Of a DNA stretch of 64,000 bases, positions 36,243 to 47,142 are shown in pieces. Under the pieces are notes generated by a model. That model saw only the letters and a program-made list of their open reading frames with translations. It made no database searches and was not told the origin of the DNA. The translations under genes and the position numbers were made by a program. Source of the stretch: Iris pallida (Eukaryota; Streptophyta; Magnoliopsida; Asparagales; Iridaceae); contig JANAVB010044017.1 in NCBI GenBank assembly GCA_029216955.1, forward strand, positions 6,573,002 to 6,637,001, read 5' to 3'. Each line of letters starts with the position of its first letter. Position 1 is the first letter of the stretch.

Positions 36243-37371
36243 ACAAAGATGCTAAAAAAGCAACAAAATAGACCAATATGATAAGAAACCCAAAATATGC
36301 ATACAATTACAACTACGCATAAGTGAACTGCTAAAAAATAGATGACAAATGTCAAGTTCCTATATGTACACATGGCAAGGATAATTAAAACGAATAAGCA
36401 AAACTATCGCCCTAGTGTGGACTCGCAGGTTTGCTCAAACATTTAACCCTCGCCCCTAGTGTGGAATCGCAGGTTGCTCAAGAAATCAACCTTCGCCCCT
36501 AGTGTGAATTTGCAGGTTGAGAAAAATTGAGAACATAAATAGCAGTTCATTTATAACACACTCATTCTTTCCACTCCCCGTAATATGGTACAACTTTGGC
36601 AAGGTACAAATTGAACAAATCTATTATAAACTACAATGCCAAAGCATGAACAAAGCAACTAAAATAGTATGCATAATATGAGAGGCAACACATATCAACA
36701 AATTAAGAAAAGAAAACTAAATAATGACATATAACAAAAGAGAAAGGAATCTATGCATGTAAATATACTATAAAGAAGGCAATGTATACTTGCATGTTGT
36801 CCAAGTTCCCGCTGAATCCGTAAAACCAAATCCTAATCAAGAGTTCACACATAAATAAGAATTATTATTATCATTATTATTTATACATATGACACATGGG
36901 TTCCAAGCACAACAAGTCTACATTCTTTTAGAGGATACCTAGATCTAGTTTTATGGTTTTTAACCTCTAAAATTCAAGGCTAAGTCCCTAACACAAGGAC
37001 ACACATATATATCATACAAAAAATCATAAAATACACAATTTAATTATGATTATAGTTAATCTAACCTCTGAATTTTATATTTTGGTTTTTAGATATGGTT
37101 CATAGTTATGGCTAGATTACACGTACTAGTTTTGCTTGAAACTTAACCAAATTATTACCAAACAATGGCCATGACCTATATCTTTAAAAAATCATATAAA
37201 ATATTTTAAATCATGATTAAAACTTAGAATTAAATATCCTTTTTAAGCCTTAAAATCAACACCTATTATGTGCCAAACTATGTCAAAAATACACCTAGAA
37301 ACCTAGTTTAATGGCATGCAAAATTAGGTTCATATTTTGGGCATATACCCATAATATATGTTAAAAATAAT

Positions 37372-37373
<2 letters not shown>
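36243..37373. repeat. R family, copy 3, right part
   Basis: Resumes after the TSD of element B. It matches 8780-9120 ('caactacgcataa', 'caagttcct', 'cacatg') and includes three ~40-bp tandem units at about 36405-36515 with the 'ctagtgtgga' core. After about 36830 it is AT-rich with no ORF. Confidence 0.55.

Positions 37374-37419
<46 letters not shown>
37374..37419. repeat. (AC)n microsatellite
   Basis: About 23 uninterrupted AC units. Confidence 0.97.
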
Positions 37420-37421
<2 letters not shown>

Positions 37422-37526
37422 GGACTAGGTCTGGTATACTTTTATTCTTTTTGCTATTGTATACCATTTTGGACTACGAGGGTTGGGTTTTCTGTCCACT
37501 CTGTGGGTCTCCTATTTTTGGGCTTC

Positions 37527-37530
<4 letters not shown>

Positions 37531-37571
<41 letters not shown>
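37531..37571. repeat. (TA)n microsatellite, 3' tail of the minus-strand LINE
   Basis: About 20 TA units directly next to the inferred 3' end of the LINE at 37572. Plant LINEs often end in simple-sequence tails, so this is probably part of the insertion. Confidence 0.75.
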
Positions 37572-37574
<3 letters not shown>

Positions 37575-38346
37575 AAACACTAGAATATTATTGATGTATC
37601 AGGCGCAAAATACCGAAGCCTATACAAGTAAGTGCGCCAAGCGCCAAAAGACATAAAACAAGAAGAGCAAAATAAGCCAGGAGCAAGCTCGCACTGCCAG
37701 GTCAGGCACGAGGCTAGTCCAGCGCCTTCCAGAAGCCGAACGTTGTGTGATGGCACCGTTTGCTAACTTTGGATATCTGCTTGAGGATTTCCCTAGCATC
37801 GAGTTATACTTGTATGGACGCACTTCATACCGGGATTTGTTACGGTTCTTCCAGAGCATCCAGATTCCTACGGCTACGATGATATGATGCCCGTGAGACC
37901 TTCCCCAAGTGGCGAGAATATCGTTGAAGCTGCCCACCGGATGAGTACTGCCACATCTACTAGAAAGGCTGGACCAGATCTGTGGCACGAGTTCTCTAAC
38001 TAGGAGGACGTGTTCAGCAGATTCGATCTGATGGGATGTGCAGCAGTGGCAGCATGAGGCAAGGTTGAAGCCAATGGAGGTTAGAGAGTCATCGGTTAGG
38101 AGTATTCTGTGTTGCACTCTCCAGATCAGAACAGACCATTTATTGGGGATGCATGGCTGCTAGAATGGGGCAATGAAGGGGGTCGGGGTGTCGATGCCTC
38201 TAGCCACAATCCTGGCAGAGGACAGCGAGAAGGCACCTTCGGAATTGGGGGACCATGGTGTTCGGGCTGCGCTAAGCCGTACAGCCACGACGGCAAGGCG
38301 ATTGGCGGCCTCCGTCCCTAGCCAGTCAGTTACCTATTCCCATCGT
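37572..38346 (-). pseudogene. 3' end of an L1-type LINE ORF2 (zf-RVT region), left of the nested gypsy element
   Basis: On the minus strand, about 38150-37620 reads 'WSVLIWRVQHRILLTDDSL', 'CCHCCTSHQIESAEHVLL' and 'ILATWGRSHGHHIIVAVGIW', the Cys/His-rich zf-RVT region that follows RT in plant LINE ORF2. It is in pieces with stops upstream. It ends next to a (TA)n tail. The rest of this LINE lies at 60010-64000; the two parts were separated by the gypsy element at 38347-60009. Confidence 0.8.
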
Positions 38347-38408
38347 TGTAGGAGCATAAAAAGTGCTTCATAGAATGAGTCAAAGAGATGGAGCATTTCA
38401 TTCAAAAT

Positions 38409-39052
38409 GATCTACTTTACGCCTAAGATAGGCTAATCGCTTTACGCCAGGGTCAAGCCAATGATTTTACGCCAGGGTCAAGCCGATGGTTTTACGCCTA
38501 ATACAGGCTAACCGCTTTACGCTAGACAAAGCTGTCGAGTCTTGCATTTAATGCAAAGTCTGACATGAAGATTTAATGATGGCATATATCACATAATTCG
38601 AAGGAATTTGTTTTACACAGAGACCAATGTTGTCGTTTAGTATGTGGATTGAGCTATTTTTACGCTCACAGTATGGCTTCTTTTACACATGGAGACTATA
38701 TGAGTTTTTACGCTCAAAAGTTGACGTGTGCATAAAGTTTATTTGGGATACTTTTACGCTCAAGGTTGTTTAACAATCACTTTACGCGGGAAGTTCATGT
38801 CAGGGCTATTTTACGCCTAGTCTACTACTTTACGCTCAGAGTATTTTGGGTTGTTTTTACGTCCTATTCTTCTTCACCAATTTGGAACATGGTTTGCCTA
38901 CAGGGCTTTCATGCCACATATCTCGAAGAACGTATGTACGTGCATCCTATTCTTATTGAAATGATGGGACACGTGTCAACGTATGCAGAGCGTGACTTGG
39001 GTCATGGATGGCAGTTATTAACAGAAAGACGAAACTTTTGCTGAGTTTTTAC
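38409..39052 (+). repeat. Array of TTTTACGC-type motifs in the 5' LTR
   Basis: TTTACGC or TTTTACGC recurs at roughly 38413, 38439, 38462, 38491, 38516, 38658, 38715, 38753, 38779, 38810, 38829 and 39045, usually followed by C or T. Several matching sites in the 3' LTR have become TTTTATGC or TTTACAC, typical of CpG decay. Confidence 0.85.
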
Positions 39053-39068
39053 GCACAAGAAGCCAAGT

Positions 39069-39078
39069 CTATAAATAG
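39069..39078 (+). promoter_or_regulatory. TATA box of the Tat-element 5' LTR
   Basis: CTATAAATAG, conserved at 59628-59637 in the 3' LTR. It is the likely core promoter for the genomic RNA. Confidence 0.8.
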
Positions 39079-39447
39079 ACTTATTTTTTTCATATAACAC
39101 ACAGAGAGAGGAGAGAATACATAGAGATCAGAGCCCAGAGACTTTGATTTTTCGGAGCATTCTTCTTCAAATTTTCTTCCAGAACAGAGTGAAGCAAAGC
39201 AGGAAAGCATTCGGCCTCGCCATCAGTGCCCAAGTGCGTCGATACCTTTCTGGTGACTTAGTTCTTCCAACTGTTCATCTTTTAGCAGTGATCTTCGTCA
39301 TCATCGTATGGTCCAAGGAACAAAGTGATTATTTACAGATCATACTTCCATAGCAATACTTTCCAGAATCAAATTTGTACTTCTTGTACTTTTTTTTGTT
39401 TTATTTTTAAAATCCGATTTCCAGGCATTTTGTTAAGTGAAACAAAA

Positions 39448-42400
39448 ATGGCGACTCTGCTGGAGACGACCTTCTCCTCTGACGAGGAGGCAATTGCTCA
39501 ATATGATGATGTGCCGATTGGATCGACAAAGAAGACTCTGGTTGTACACTTCGACCAGACTGCTTATGAAGCGATGCTCCGAACTGGGGGTGGTTCTCGC
39601 TGCTCCAATGTTCAAAAATCTCGCAAAACACAAAATGTTTGGATTCCTAAATCCAAAATAGCTTCTGATCTCTCTGTTGCTTCTGATAGCAAGAGAATTC
39701 TTTCCACTCCTGTCGTAGGGGCTCCCGTTCGTAACGAGGCAGTCTTTACTTCAGCGTTGCACTCTAAGTATGGCAATTTATCTCCCGTCTGTGACGGTGA
39801 AGATAATCAGGTTTCACGCCCACTGCGTAAGAACCAAGTTTTACGTCCGGTACGTAAAAGTGATGTTTTACGCCCAGTGGGTAAAAACCAAATTTTACGC
39901 TCAGTGCATAAGAACGAGTCTCCCATTTGTAATGAGGCAGACTCTAATGCTTGTGCTTCCAAGTGTAAAAATAAGTCTTCCGTCTGTGACGTGCGTAAAG
40001 GAAAATCTCCCGTCTGTGACGTGGTTGATAATCAATTTTTATGCTCTACGCGTAAAGGTAAGTCTCCTGTCTGTGACAGTGTAGATAAAATTAGCAACGA
40101 TATTTTTATATCTAATATGAATGTACCTAAATGCATATAGCATAAAAATATTGTTGGTAAAGCTTCAGTTCTATACCAACAACCTTCTTATACTGCTTTA
40201 CGCAAAGTACCAAACCTACAAATCACACGCAATAAAAATGGAGTCCTTCGTGCTCAAAAATCTCAAGATTTGCGCACACAACTCCAAACGCATAGAAATG
40301 TACAGTTTGGTTCTGCGAATGCTGCCAGTAATCTTCTTTATACACAAGGGACTAAACGTTTTGCTACCCCAAATGTAATAAAGAAGACTACTCCTTCTAC
40401 TCCTTCTGATTTACGTGAATTGCTAATACAAAAGCGTAAAAATAGACAATCTTCTGTGACACTCCCCCAAGAAAATCATTATTGTGAGTGTCACCAGATT
40501 GTGATCAAATGTTATTGTTCGGCTTCCAGACGGTCAGTTTTTGATCGATTGAATTTTAATGTACCCCAACAACAAGCTGATGAGTCGTCATATGCATCAG
40601 TTAACATGGCATCTCACACCAACAGAGGACGACGTCTTAGACGGAACACGTCCCAAACCCCAGGTCAACAACAATTCAACAGACTTCTTGATTCTTTTGA
40701 AGGAGTATATCAGAATACTCGATCAAGAAGACAAAGACAATTGCAGACTTCTAATTCTGAAGCTGGGGGTACTCAATCTCTTGAGTCCGAAACTGATAGT
40801 GTCGATTCATACTTTTATACTAATCCCTCTGTATCTTCAAGAGAGGTTGAATCCTACGCTATTGGAGATGAACCAGAGACGTCATCTGTTAATACAGAAC
40901 AACGTCTCACTGCCGTTGAGCAATTATTGAAAGACATACTTAAAATGATGCAAAGCATGCACCAGATAATAATGGCTCAGCAAACTGCTCAACCAGAAAT
41001 TGTAACACCGATTCAGGTAGCAGCACCAACTCAAGATAGCCAAGGGGTTGATATACCTTTGAATATCCAAGAGCCTGTTGTTAACCAAAATTCTGCATCT
41101 CCAAATCCCATCATTCCAGAAGATGTACCATCTCCGGTGGGGATTACGGTACAACCAACAACTTTTCAATCAAATGTGCTTCCACAAACCAGCGAAACCA
41201 TTCAAGCAGTGTGTGAACTCAAAGCACAGTTTGAAGTTTTGAAGCAAAAGGATCAACTCCAGAGGTTAGGGATTAAGCAATCTTATCCTCCTCATTGGAA
41301 TGATGTACCCTTTCCACCGAAATTCAAGCCACAGTCAATGGTATTGTTTGATGGAAAGGCTTCTTCTAGTCACTATATCAATTACTTTGATATTATGACT
41401 GTACATTTGCAGAAAAATGATGCTCTTCTCACTCGAGTATTCATTGGGTGCTTGACGGGTTCAGCTTACGACTGGTATCGTAGTTTACTCGACAATTGCA
41501 TTTCGTCTTTTGACAAATTTAAGGCAATGTTTCTCTCTCGTTTCTATGAAGGAGGTATTGACATGAATATGTCCTCCTTAATAGAAATTAAGCAAAAGGA
41601 GAAAGAAGATACTCGGACGTTTATTGAACGTTTCCGACAGGCGACTCTAAAGATGCCCTCTGGTATGCCAGATTCAGCGCTGATTGATACATGTAATATG
41701 AATCTGCGACCATCTATCGCTGTCTTCACGGGTTCCCAATTCACAGATTGGGCTTCATTTATCATAGCAGCAGTTTCTGTCGAGACCAATGGTAGGTTAG
41801 CTCGTGAACATAGGATAATTTTCGCCTCAGAGGATAAAGGAAAGAAAGGTAATCCTGGTAATAATTTCGACAATCGTAATATGAAAGGAAAAGACACTCT
41901 TATGGTCAATCTTTTCAAGAATAAAACGATGCCGAATAATCAGAAATCTTTCAGGCCAAAAGAAGAATACTCTTTTGATGAAAGTGATATCCCAGGGATA
42001 TTCCAATGTCTGGTGAAGAGTGGCAAACTCCAGATTCCGGAGCCAAAGAGGCCTAATGAGGTGAATCTGACTGACAATCCCAAAAATTATGTCTATCATA
42101 GATACATTAATTATCCTACCAGTGCTTGCTATGTTTTGAAGAAGAAAATCCAAGAGCTGATAAATGGTGGTGCTATCGTTTTAACCAATGATGACCATAC
42201 GGTTACAACCAATATGGTTTCTCTTCAATTTGGAGATTTTCCTCCACAACAAGTACCAGATGGAATTATCCCAATCCCAAAGGCGACGATGAAGATTGTG
42301 AATATTCTGCCTGCTAGGGAGAAAAATGAAGGATTGTTGCTTCTTACATTAAAGAATGGTGAAATTATGTGGGTACATCCTGACTTAGTACATGAAATGG

Positions 42401-42636
42401 AAGATGAAGATAAAACTTCAAAATCCAAGAAAGGTAAGAAAGTCAAAACCTGTAACATGATTTCTCATGTTATTCCAGATTCTGATGATTTGGACAATCT
42501 ATGGGATGGCATTCCTTTGAAAGATAGACTGAGAGGATTGAACATATGTCCTCCAAGTCTGGCTCCCCCTGCCAAGTTCAAGCTTACTTATCAGCAGTGG
42601 CTAGCCATGAATAGTGTTCCCTTATACAGGGCATAA
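39448..42636 (+). pseudogene. gag: gag of the Tat element, one frame with a single internal stop
   Basis: The frame opens with ATG at 39448 (MATLLETTFSSDEEAIAQ) and runs to a TAG at 40138-40140. It then continues in the same frame through a methionine at 40270 to a TAA at 42634. The N-terminal part has short peptide repeats ('VLRPVRK', 'SPVCD' types) produced by the repeated TTTTACG motif. The capsid core is at about 41400-41800 ('GSAYDWYRSLLDN', 'FDKFKAMFLSRFYEG', 'FIERFRQATLKMP'). A downstream part has 'SGKLQIPEPKRPNEVN' and 'KNYVYHRYINYPTSACYVL' (about 42018-42140), typical of Tat gag. I chose 39448 because it is the first ATG after the LTR and opens the frame. Confidence 0.85.
39449..39466 (+). 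other. Primer binding site of the Tat element, overlapping the gag start
   Basis: TGGCGACTCTGCTGG begins four bases after the LTR end. TGG matches a tRNA CCA end; Tat/Ogre elements are reported to use a tRNA-Arg-type primer, which I infer but did not check. The ATG at 39448 overlaps the site's first bases. Confidence 0.7.
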
Positions 42637-43056
42637 CAAGTCTTCGCTGCTTATGAAAAAGCCCCTATAGGGATTTTTCCTCGTATCCCGAATCCTCCTT
42701 CCCCCGTAGCTACAGAGAACTCTATTCCTCATTCTTCTGTAGTTACAAATATTTCTTCTTCTTCCTCTATTGAATCACTTGTTAAAAGTCCGTTGCCTAC
42801 TCACTTGTACAGTCATCAATCCGTCCTTCTCATGAAGAAGATGGGTTATGACTTTCAAAAGGCAGAAGGTTTGAATTATGATAAAGGAATACGACTTCCT
42901 CTACAAATTCAAAGTAAAAAAAATCCACTGTTGGATTGGGTTCTAAAGTTCCTCATAACAATCCTCACAAGAAGAAGGCTAAGGAAAGGAAGATTAAATC
43001 CTGCAATATGGTACTTCCTTCTTCTGAGTCTGAAGATGAAACTTTTGCTGGTATAA
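42637..43056 (+). pseudogene. Gag-Pol linker with a first G-patch-like motif
   Basis: The same frame as gag continues past the TAA. It encodes a Ser/Pro-rich stretch and then 'MKKMGYDFQKAEGLNYDKG' (about 42832-42888), which resembles the G-patch motif often present next to the protease in Tat elements. A shift at about 42930 moves coding into the frame that carries the next segment. Confidence 0.55.
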
Positions 43057-44534
43057 GATCTGGAAAAGAGTACCACAAAGATTATAAGGGATCCTCCAAA
43101 GAAGCAGAGAATATTGAAACACCATCAACTCAACCGTCTCTTATTCCTGCTGTGGTTGAAAAGGGAAAACAGAAGACGGTACGCTTCGACGTCCCGTTGA
43201 AGTCTACTTCCAGTCAGGGGGTGGTGATGAAACCTTATAAATTTGATATTCTAGCCCAGTTAGCTAATACTCCGGCTAGATTATCTATCTTCGAGTTGCT
43301 TCGCCTTTCTAAAGAAAGTCGTGAAACTTTGAGTGAAGCTTTGCTGCAAGCTGATTCCTGCTTAGCTCAACTCAAGACTCCTGATAATATACCAGTGTCA
43401 TGCCCACAATGTCATAGTATGACGGAAGTAATTCTTAACGTCACCTTTACACAAGAAGATATGCTATTGAAGCATAACAAGCATGACAGGCCTTTGTGCT
43501 ACACCGGGTATATTGAATCCGTTGAAGTTGACAAAATTTAAATTGATCATGGGTCTTCCATTAGCATAATTCTTCAAAGTATGCTAAGACCATTGAGGAT
43601 TCCTACTAGTGATCTGACTTACACTAGTACCACAGTAGTTGGTTTCAACTCTGGAAAGAGCAAACCACTGGGGAAGATTCGTCTGAAGATTCAGATTGGT
43701 GATCTTCGAACTATGGCAACATTTTATGTTATCAACTCAGACGTATCCTACAATGTTTTTCTTGGAAGACTAAGGTTACATGAGCATAACATCGTGCCTT
43801 CAACTCTCCACCAATGCTTCAAGTACGTGGATTCCCAAGGGGTTATAAAGACTGAGTTTGCTGATATCAATCCTTTCAAGGGTGTCGAAGCCTATTTTGC
43901 TGATTCAAGGCTTTACAAACAAGAACATGTGAAAGAGATATCAGATATGGCTGCAGATCAATCATCTGCTGAAGATCAGTCTATTAACGAAGATCCGCCA
44001 GAAGAGCAACCTTTGAATATCAAAGTCAAAGGACGAATCCAACCCCAACCTGTCAACAATCAACCTTTGATGATCAAGGTTAAAGGAAGAACTCAAGCTT
44101 CATCTGAGGAATCAGTGAATGTTCCTGCTAAAAGCCAAGTTCAACCTTTTGTGATCAAGGTCAAAGGGCGTACTTTTTGTACGAATGATCCAGAACCTCC
44201 ATTAATTGTCAATTTTGGCAAATCTACGCAAAAGACGGATGATAGACCACTAGTGATTAATCCGAAGCGTAGTAGTCAAATTATAAATAATGTAAATATT
44301 GATCATTCTGTACTTTTTGATATTAATGAAGATTTCCTTTTCGAGTATATGGCTGTCAAGTTTATTGAAAGAATGACTTTATCTTCTGATAATCAAAGTC
44401 ATCAATATAAAGACGACATAGACACAGAGGAAACCTTATATATTGATAATAAGAAAAATTCTTTTCCTCCTCATGTCGATGTTGGACCTTATGCTCAAAG
44501 GTTTCTAACATTTCTTTCTATCTTCTTCCTGTAG
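42936..44534 (+). pseudogene. pol (PR): Aspartic protease region of the Tat element, one internal stop
   Basis: Frame 42936-43541 has 'KPYKFDILAQLANTPARLS' and ends 'HDRPLCYTGYIESVEVDKI' before a TAA at 43539-43541. The same frame continues with 'IDHGSSISIILQSML' (about 43542-43586), where the usual active-site Asp-(T/S/N)-Gly appears as D-H-G, and 'SYNVFLGRLRLHEHNIVPS' (about 43748-43804), the second half of the protease. A long charged, repetitive tail ('LNIKVKGRIQ', 'LMIKVKGRTQ', 'FVIKVKGRTF') follows to 44534. D-H-G makes catalytic activity doubtful. Confidence 0.8.
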
Positions 44535-45192
44535 CCGCTTCATCGCAAGCTTGTGTAACTTATAGACATCACGAGGAATCTTATTTCGTGATTCCATCTG
44601 ATAAGAAAAACAAGCGCCAAATTGTGTTTGGCCTGGCTAGAAACATCCCTGTTGCTCAGACAGATGATTTGAGAGATAAAGATAAAGGAAGAATCCGAAT
44701 TGATAGATATAGTCAACAATCTCTCAAGATTATCCAGAACATGGGATATGATTGAAGACTATGCAAGGTCTCAATCAAGACAAAGGTAGACGACTACCAT
44801 TATGTGGTGATCCATTTTACCAGAAGACTCGTCATGGATTGGGATATGATCCGTCCCATATGTTTAATGACGATATTCAAGAAGAATTCTCTTCTAGCTC
44901 TCCACAATCATCAGATTCAGAAGAAATCCAATTCATCGAATCCGATATACCTCACTCCTCGTGTATTAAAAGAGATTATTATGATGAATATGAGCAAATA
45001 TTTTTAGCTTATATGGTTCAACTGATGGTGAATCTGAACCATTTGAGAATGATCCTTGGGCTCAACAGATGGACACTCAATGGAAACTTCGTTTTGAACA
45101 ACGACAACCACCTACAGAGGACGAGATTGTCCAAATTGATGTTGGAGATAGAACTATGCCCAAACCAATATTCATCAGTAAAATCTTTCTGA
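44535..45192 (+). pseudogene. Protease-RT linker with a second G-patch-like motif, broken
   Basis: Through a stop at about 44753 the frame gives 'KIIQNMGYD' and then 'KTMQGLNQDKGRRLPL' (about 44728-44803), again G-patch-like. A Ser/Asp/Glu-rich stretch leads towards RT. Part of the next segment is in a different frame, so at least one shift lies between 45020 and 45200. Confidence 0.55.
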
Positions 45193-45208
45193 AGATGAAA
45201 AGGAAGAA

Positions 45209-46640
45209 TTGATAAAAATGATCAAAGAATATATTGATATTTTTGCATGGAGTTATGAGGATATGCCAGGTCTAGATCCCAAAGTTGTTACTCATAAACT
45301 CAATATTCTTCCTAATGCTAAGCCTGTAAAACAACAGCAACGGCGTTTTCGACCAGATATAATGGATGCAATTGAAGCAGAAGTCAAAAAGTTAATCACG
45401 TGTGGCTTTGTTCGTGAAGAACAACACCCCGATTGGGTTGCCAACATTGTTCCTGTTATATAGAAGAACGAAAAAATCCGAATTTGCATAGATTTTCGAG
45501 ATCTTAATGCAGCTTGTCCAAAAGACAAATTTCTACTTCCAATTACTGATGTCATGATAGACAATACATGCAGTTTTGAACGCATGTCTTTCATGGACGG
45601 ATTCTCAGGATATAATCAAATTAAGATACATCCAGAAGATGAGAAGCATACTGCTTTTCGTACACCCTTTGGGGTTTACTGCTATACGGTGATGCCGTTT
45701 GGTCTTAAAAATGTCGGTGCCACGTATCAACGGGCCATGAGCAACATCTTTCAAGAACATCTACGGAAGACAGTAGAATGTTATGTAGATGACATTGCTG
45801 TTAAGAGTCGTTCAAAAGATGATCACATTCAAGACTTGAAGACAGTATTTGAATTGATGCGCCAACATCAATTGAAAATGAACCCTACTAAGTCTTTCTT
45901 AGGGGTTTCCAGTGGCAAGTTTTTAGGATTTGTCATTACTTCTCAGGGTATCCATCTTGATCCTGATAAGGTTAAAGCAATTCTTGAAATGCGTCCTCCA
46001 CGCAATTTAAAAGAACTCTGTGGCTTCCAAGGTCGCATTGCGTATATCAGAAGATTTATATCCAATCTCTCTGGAAGATGCCAGCCTTTCTTCCGTCTAT
46101 TAAAGAAGGGTGTATCATTTGTTTGGGATGAAGCGTGTCAGAAAGCCTTCAATAACATCAAGCAATACCTTACAAATCTACCTGTTTTGCTACCTCCAGT
46201 GATAGGAAGACCATTTTTGCTATATGTTCGAGCTTTGGATCATTCACTTGGTGTTCTTCTTGCACAAAAAAGTAATATAGGACATGAACAAGCGATTTAT
46301 TATCTTAGCCGAATGATGGTCAGAGAAGAATACAAGTATACTCCTGTAGAGAAGGAATATTTGGCCTTGGTTTTTGCTGTCCAAAAGACAAGACATTATG
46401 TGACAGGACAGACTATCCATGTCATCTCCAGAATAAATCACATTTGGGTATTGATGAGAAAATCGAGCATTCTTAACTCTAGGTTAGCTACCTGGGCGAT
46501 GTTGCTCACTCCTTATGACATGGTTTATATACCTCAAAAATTAGTGAAGAGTCAAGCATTAGCTGATTTCTTAGCTGCTCATCCTATACCTGAAACATCA
46601 AAGTTATACGAGGACATTCCAGATGAAGTTGTAGATTGCA
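45209..46640 (+). pseudogene. pol (RT-RH): Reverse transcriptase and first RNase H of the Tat element, one internal stop
   Basis: One frame runs from 45209 with a single TAG at 45461-45463. Landmarks: 'FAWSYEDMPGLDPKVVTH' (about 45242), 'RICIDFRDLNAACPKD' (about 45479), 'MDGFSGYNQIKIHPED' (about 45593), 'FRTPFGVYCYTVMPFGLKN' (about 45656) and 'VECYVDDIAVKS' (about 45773) with the catalytic YVDD. RNase H follows with 'RPFLLYVRALDHSLGVLL' (about 46208) and ends near 'QALADFLAAHP' (about 46554). The TAG replaces a residue in 'VPV(I/W)-K-N', probably Trp. RT activity would need readthrough. Confidence 0.92.
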
Positions 46641-47142
46641 ATATGACTTTGAAAAATGACATCTGGCAATTATATTTTGACGGAGCATCACGAGTTGAAC
46701 CTAAAGGTAATATTGTCTCTGGGGTAGGAATCGTCTTGGTTTCTCCTGACAAAAGGTCATATACCAAGCCTATTCTCTCAATGAGCCATGCTCTAATAAT
46801 ATAGCAGAATATAATACTTTGCTGATTGGTCTCCAAGTAGCAAAACAGTTGGATATTGAGTTCCTAGAAGCCTATGGAGATTCTCAACTGATTGTTAATC
46901 AGGTTAGAGGAACTTATGAAGTCAGAAATCCTGATCTCATCCCTTATCATCAAGTGGTAGTCGAATTGGTCCTTTCATTCAAAGGATTCTTCATTGAATT
47001 CATACCACGTTCTCAGAATATGGAAGTTGATGCTCTTGCTAGCTTAGCTGCAGACTTGGCTGTTCCAATTCGAAGACAAAATACAATCACTTTATTGGAC
47101 CGAGACTTATTCTGTGTCAAGAATAATTTGTATATTAAATAG
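46641..47142 (+). pseudogene. pol (aRH): Second (archaeal-type) RNase H of the Tat element, frameshifted
   Basis: Starts with 'IWQLYFDGASRVEPKGN' (about 46661) carrying the first catalytic Asp and 'VSGVGIVLVSPDKRSY'. A stop and shift at about 46803-46819 lead to 'LLIGLQVAKQLDIEFLEAY' then 'GDSQLIVNQVRGTYEV' (about 46876) and 'NMEVDALASLAAD' (about 47020-47058). This second RNase H domain marks the Tat lineage and is absent from chromoviruses A and B. Confidence 0.85.

Larger units (their letters stand above)
38347..39444 (+). repeat. 5' LTR of the Tat-lineage element
   Basis: Contains about a dozen copies of a (T)TTTACGC motif between 38409 and 39052, partly as ~30-bp tandem units (38411-38530, with 'agggtcaagcc' spacers). 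A TATA box is at 39069-39078. Confidence 0.95.

Noticed and set aside
39325..39447. Upstream methionines extending the Tat gag frame into the 5' LTR
   Set aside because: They lie before the LTR end, close after the presumed transcription start; the ATG at 39448 is the better start. An upstream start cannot be fully excluded.
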